From Spirosoma endbachense (GTDB lineage: Bacteria > Bacteroidota > Bacteroidia > Cytophagales > Spirosomataceae), in assembly GCF_010233585.1 (NCBI RefSeq), contig NZ_CP045997.1, positions 1 through 64,000 of the forward strand: 64,000 nt of DNA, given 5' to 3'. The translations under genes were made by a program, and so were the position numbers. Each line of letters opens with the position of its first letter. Within the stretch, counting starts at the first letter, position 1. Positions 61,791 to 64,000 of the stretch are shown here, piece after piece. The notes under the pieces are model-generated. The model was not told where the DNA came from. It did no database searches and saw only the letters and a list, made by a program, of their open reading frames with translations.

Positions 61791-64000
61791 ATGAAAAACA
61801 CAGGACTTACGAAACAAATCCGTTCCAGTCTCTTGCTGCTAGGGCTTACTTGTTTCTGTACTGCTGTGCTCTTGCAAGCCTGTAGTTCTGTCGAAAAACC
61901 CGCCGACATTGCCAACCTGGCGGATAAGCTCCCCGAAACGGTCGATTACAACCTACACGTTAAACCCATTCTCTCGGATAAGTGCTTTTTCTGCCATGGC
62001 CCAGACAAAAACAGTCAGAAAGCCGGTCTGGAACTGGCCACCCGTGAAGGAGCCCTGGCAGCCTTAAAAAAAGCCAGACACAAGCATGCCATTGTTCCCG
62101 GTGATCTGGACAAAAGCGAAGTATACCATCGGATTATTACCGCCGATGAACAGGAGATGATGCCGCCTAAAGCATCTAACCGCGTACTGTCGACTTACGA
62201 AAAGGCCGTACTCATCAAATGGATTGAGCAAGGTGCGGACTATAAACAGCACTGGGCGCTCATCAAGCCAGAAAAATCAAAACTACCTGATGTACAGGAT
62301 AAGCGCTGGCCTAAAAACGCCATTGATTATTTTACACTCCATAAAATGGAGGAGAAAGGGCTGAAACCTGCGCCTGAAGCCGATAAAGAAACGCTGCTGC
62401 GCCGGGTGTCGCTCGACCTGACGGGTTTACCGCCAACCCTGGACGAAAGAGACGCATTTCTGGCCGACAAATCGCCGAATGCGTACGAAAAAGTGGTCAA
62501 CCGATTGTTACAATCACCCCATTACGGCGAAAAAATGGCTGTCGACTGGCTGGACCTGGCCCGATATGCCGACACGCACGGCTATACAGTGGATCGTTAT
62601 CGGTCGATGTGGCCATGGCGGGATTGGGTCATTCAATCGTTCAACCAAAACCGGCCGTTTAGCCAATTCATTACCTGGCAACTGGCCGGTGACTTGCTGC
62701 CACAGCCAACGCGTGAGCAGCGGCTGGCGACAGGTTTCAACCGGAACCACTCCCAGAATATGGAAGGGGGGATTATTAACGAAGAATTTCGGGTTGAATA
62801 TGTGGCTGACCGCACCAACACGCTGGGTACGGCCATGCTGGGTATGACGGTGGAATGTGCCCGTTGCCACGACCACAAATTTGACCCGATTTCGCAGAAG
62901 GATTATTATAGCCTGTTTGCGTTTTTTAACAATGTTGATGAGGCCGGACAGATTTCGTGGGACGATGCCATACCGGTGCCTACCCTGCTGCTGACCGAAA
63001 AGAAACAGGATAGTCTGCTGACTTATATCGATACGAAGATCAAAACGGCGGAAACGACCCTTGCCAAAACCGTTCAGACCGAAAAGCCAGCCTTTGAACA
63101 ATGGCGGAAAGAGGCAGATAATGTAATCTCGTTTGCTCCCCAGACCGGGCTTCAGGCTCGATTTACCTTCGATAAGCTGGTCAATGGGAAGTTCGTAAGT
63201 GAGGTTTCAGGAACAGATAAAGGAACTGTGGTCGATCCGGTACTGGCTGCGGGCAAGTTCGGGCAGGCATTTCAATCCAATGGCGATGATATTCTGAGCC
63301 TCGGCAAAGTGGGTATTTTTCATCGGGCGCAGCCATTTTCGATCGGTGTGTGGGTGAATATTCCTAAAGAGCTGAACAAGGGCGTGATTTTACACAAAGG
63401 ACAGGGTGATATTCTGTACAATTTCAGGGGCTATTTTCTGAACATCCGCGAGCGGAAAGCCGAATTACTGATGGCCCACACCTGGCCGTACAACAATATC
63501 GTCAGGATTAGTCAGGCATTGTTGCCGAAGCAACAATGGATTCACCTGACCATGACCTACGATGGGTCGAGCAAAGCCCGTGGCCTGAAGCTGTATATCG
63601 ATGGCAAAGAAGCGTCGATGATCACGGAAAAAGACAATCTGTACAAGGACATCATCTGGCCCAAAGGCACGCATTTAGGGAAAGAACAGCCCGGTTTGCA
63701 GGTAGGTGCCGATATGAGGGGAGCCGGTTTTAAAAATGGATTGGTCGATGAGCTGGTTGTCTACGGCCGTGAACTCACGGCTGCTGAAGTGTCCATGCTG
63801 GCAACTACTACCGGGACTTTGGCCACCCGTCAGGCAACCGTGACCGACGCAAACGTATCGTTTCCCTACTACCTGTCAACCAGATCATTGGCTTATCAGC
63901 AGCAGCAAACAGCCTTACAACAGCTTCGAACAGAGCGTAATAAGCTTGTAGAAGCCATCCCGGAATTAATGGTGATGGAGGAGATGAAAACACCCCGGCC
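61791..64000 (+). CDS. PSCyt1/DUF1549/LamG lipoprotein, incomplete at the right edge
   Basis: Open for 736 codons to the window end with no stop, so the C-terminus is missing. Lipobox VLLQAC gives an N-terminal lipid anchor. The PSCyt1 domain contains CFFCHG (a c-type heme CxxCH motif) and MMPPKA. DUF1549 (PSCyt2) follows with RRVSLDLTGLPP and a second heme motif CARCHDHKFDP. A LamG-like concanavalin domain covers about 460-650 (FSIGVWVNIPK, GLVDELVVYGREL). The DUF1553 (PSD1) domain normally comes next and is expected beyond the edge. Such proteins, first noted in Planctomycetes, are common in Bacteroidota sugar loci and may be redox enzymes, but their reaction is unknown. Confidence 0.88.
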   Translation, partial: MKNTGLTKQIRSSLLLLGLTCFCTAVLLQACSSVEKPADIANLADKLPETVDYNLHVKPILSDKCFFCHGPDKNSQKAGLELATREGALAALKKARHKHAIVPGDLDKSEVYHRIITADEQEMMPPKASNRVLSTYEKAVLIKWIEQGADYKQHWALIKPEKSKLPDVQDKRWPKNAIDYFTLHKMEEKGLKPAPEADKETLLRRVSLDLTGLPPTLDERDAFLADKSPNAYEKVVNRLLQSPHYGEKMAVDWLDLARYADTHGYTVDRYRSMWPWRDWVIQSFNQNRPFSQFITWQLAGDLLPQPTREQRLATGFNRNHSQNMEGGIINEEFRVEYVADRTNTLGTAMLGMTVECARCHDHKFDPISQKDYYSLFAFFNNVDEAGQISWDDAIPVPTLLLTEKKQDSLLTYIDTKIKTAETTLAKTVQTEKPAFEQWRKEADNVISFAPQTGLQARFTFDKLVNGKFVSEVSGTDKGTVVDPVLAAGKFGQAFQSNGDDILSLGKVGIFHRAQPFSIGVWVNIPKELNKGVILHKGQGDILYNFRGYFLNIRERKAELLMAHTWPYNNIVRISQALLPKQQWIHLTMTYDGSSKARGLKLYIDGKEASMITEKDNLYKDIIWPKGTHLGKEQPGLQVGADMRGAGFKNGLVDELVVYGRELTAAEVSMLATTTGTLATRQATVTDANVSFPYYLSTRSLAYQQQQTALQQLRTERNKLVEAIPELMVMEEMKTPR

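Overview
The window is from a Bacteroidota chromosome, most likely a Cytophagales member close to Spirosoma. The evidence is several SusC/SusD pairs, TAnnTTTG-type promoters, a rpsP-rimM-trmD block with an Ala/Glu-tailed S16, a FecI/FecR-type ECF sigma and anti-sigma pair, and a modular secreted protein whose C-terminus looks like a type IX secretion (T9SS) sorting domain. I saw no tRNA genes, 16S/23S rRNA, CRISPR array, insertion sequence or phage gene.

Layout. 1-9.3 kb: the tail of an unknown gene, a FecA-like TonB receptor, a small unknown protein, about 1 kb of AT-rich and probably decayed DNA, then an orphan SusC-SusD pair. 9.4-12.1 kb: housekeeping block with rnpB (RNase P RNA, enlarged P12 arm), rpsP, rimM and trmD. 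12.2-26.8 kb, all on the minus strand: a glycan-utilisation locus with GH109-like oxidoreductase/glycosidase, SusC, SusD, a DUF5077/DUF3472-like protein, a GHMP sugar kinase, sulfatase, a secreted sugar-isomerase-like TIM barrel, gamma-glutamyltransferase and GH30. A divergent LacI-family gene sits at its promoter end with two operator-like sites 22 bp apart. 28.2-32.8 kb: an AT-rich orphan gene, the threonine-degradation pair tdh-kbl with a divergent Lrp/AsnC regulator, and a TRIC/UPF0126 membrane protein. 32.8-46.3 kb: a second locus with a LacI gene, a remarkable 38-bp nested palindrome, ECF sigma, FecR anti-sigma, a SusC carrying an STN signalling domain, SusD, and a 1422-residue alginate-lyase-like modular protein. 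46.5-64 kb: mostly secreted carbohydrate enzymes (GH43, GH97, GH88, DUF5703, GH95), a DUF1593 protein, a secreted hydrolase-like protein of unknown role, a truncated YegD-like Hsp70, and a PSCyt1/DUF1549/LamG lipoprotein that runs off the right edge.

How the genes may work together (inference). Each SusC/SusD pair imports oligosaccharides released by the neighbouring secreted or surface enzymes. In the minus-strand locus the sulfatase, GH109-like and GH30 enzymes suggest a sulfated or amino-sugar-containing glycan, and the kinase would phosphorylate a released sugar. In the second locus the SusC STN domain, FecR and ECF sigma form the classical outer-membrane-to-cytoplasm signalling chain, probably combined with LacI-type control at the 38-bp palindrome. 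The enzymes at 49-62 kb (GH43, GH88, GH95, GH97) fit a branched plant-type polysaccharide with arabinose/xylose, uronic acid and fucose or galactose decorations.

The intergenic DNA is rich in perfect hairpins. Some are ordinary terminators. Others share cores and look like dispersed palindromic repeat families, the clearest being a 30-bp perfect stem at 58863-58940. These hairpins, the nested LacI palindrome and the modular alginate-lyase-like protein are the most unusual items seen.
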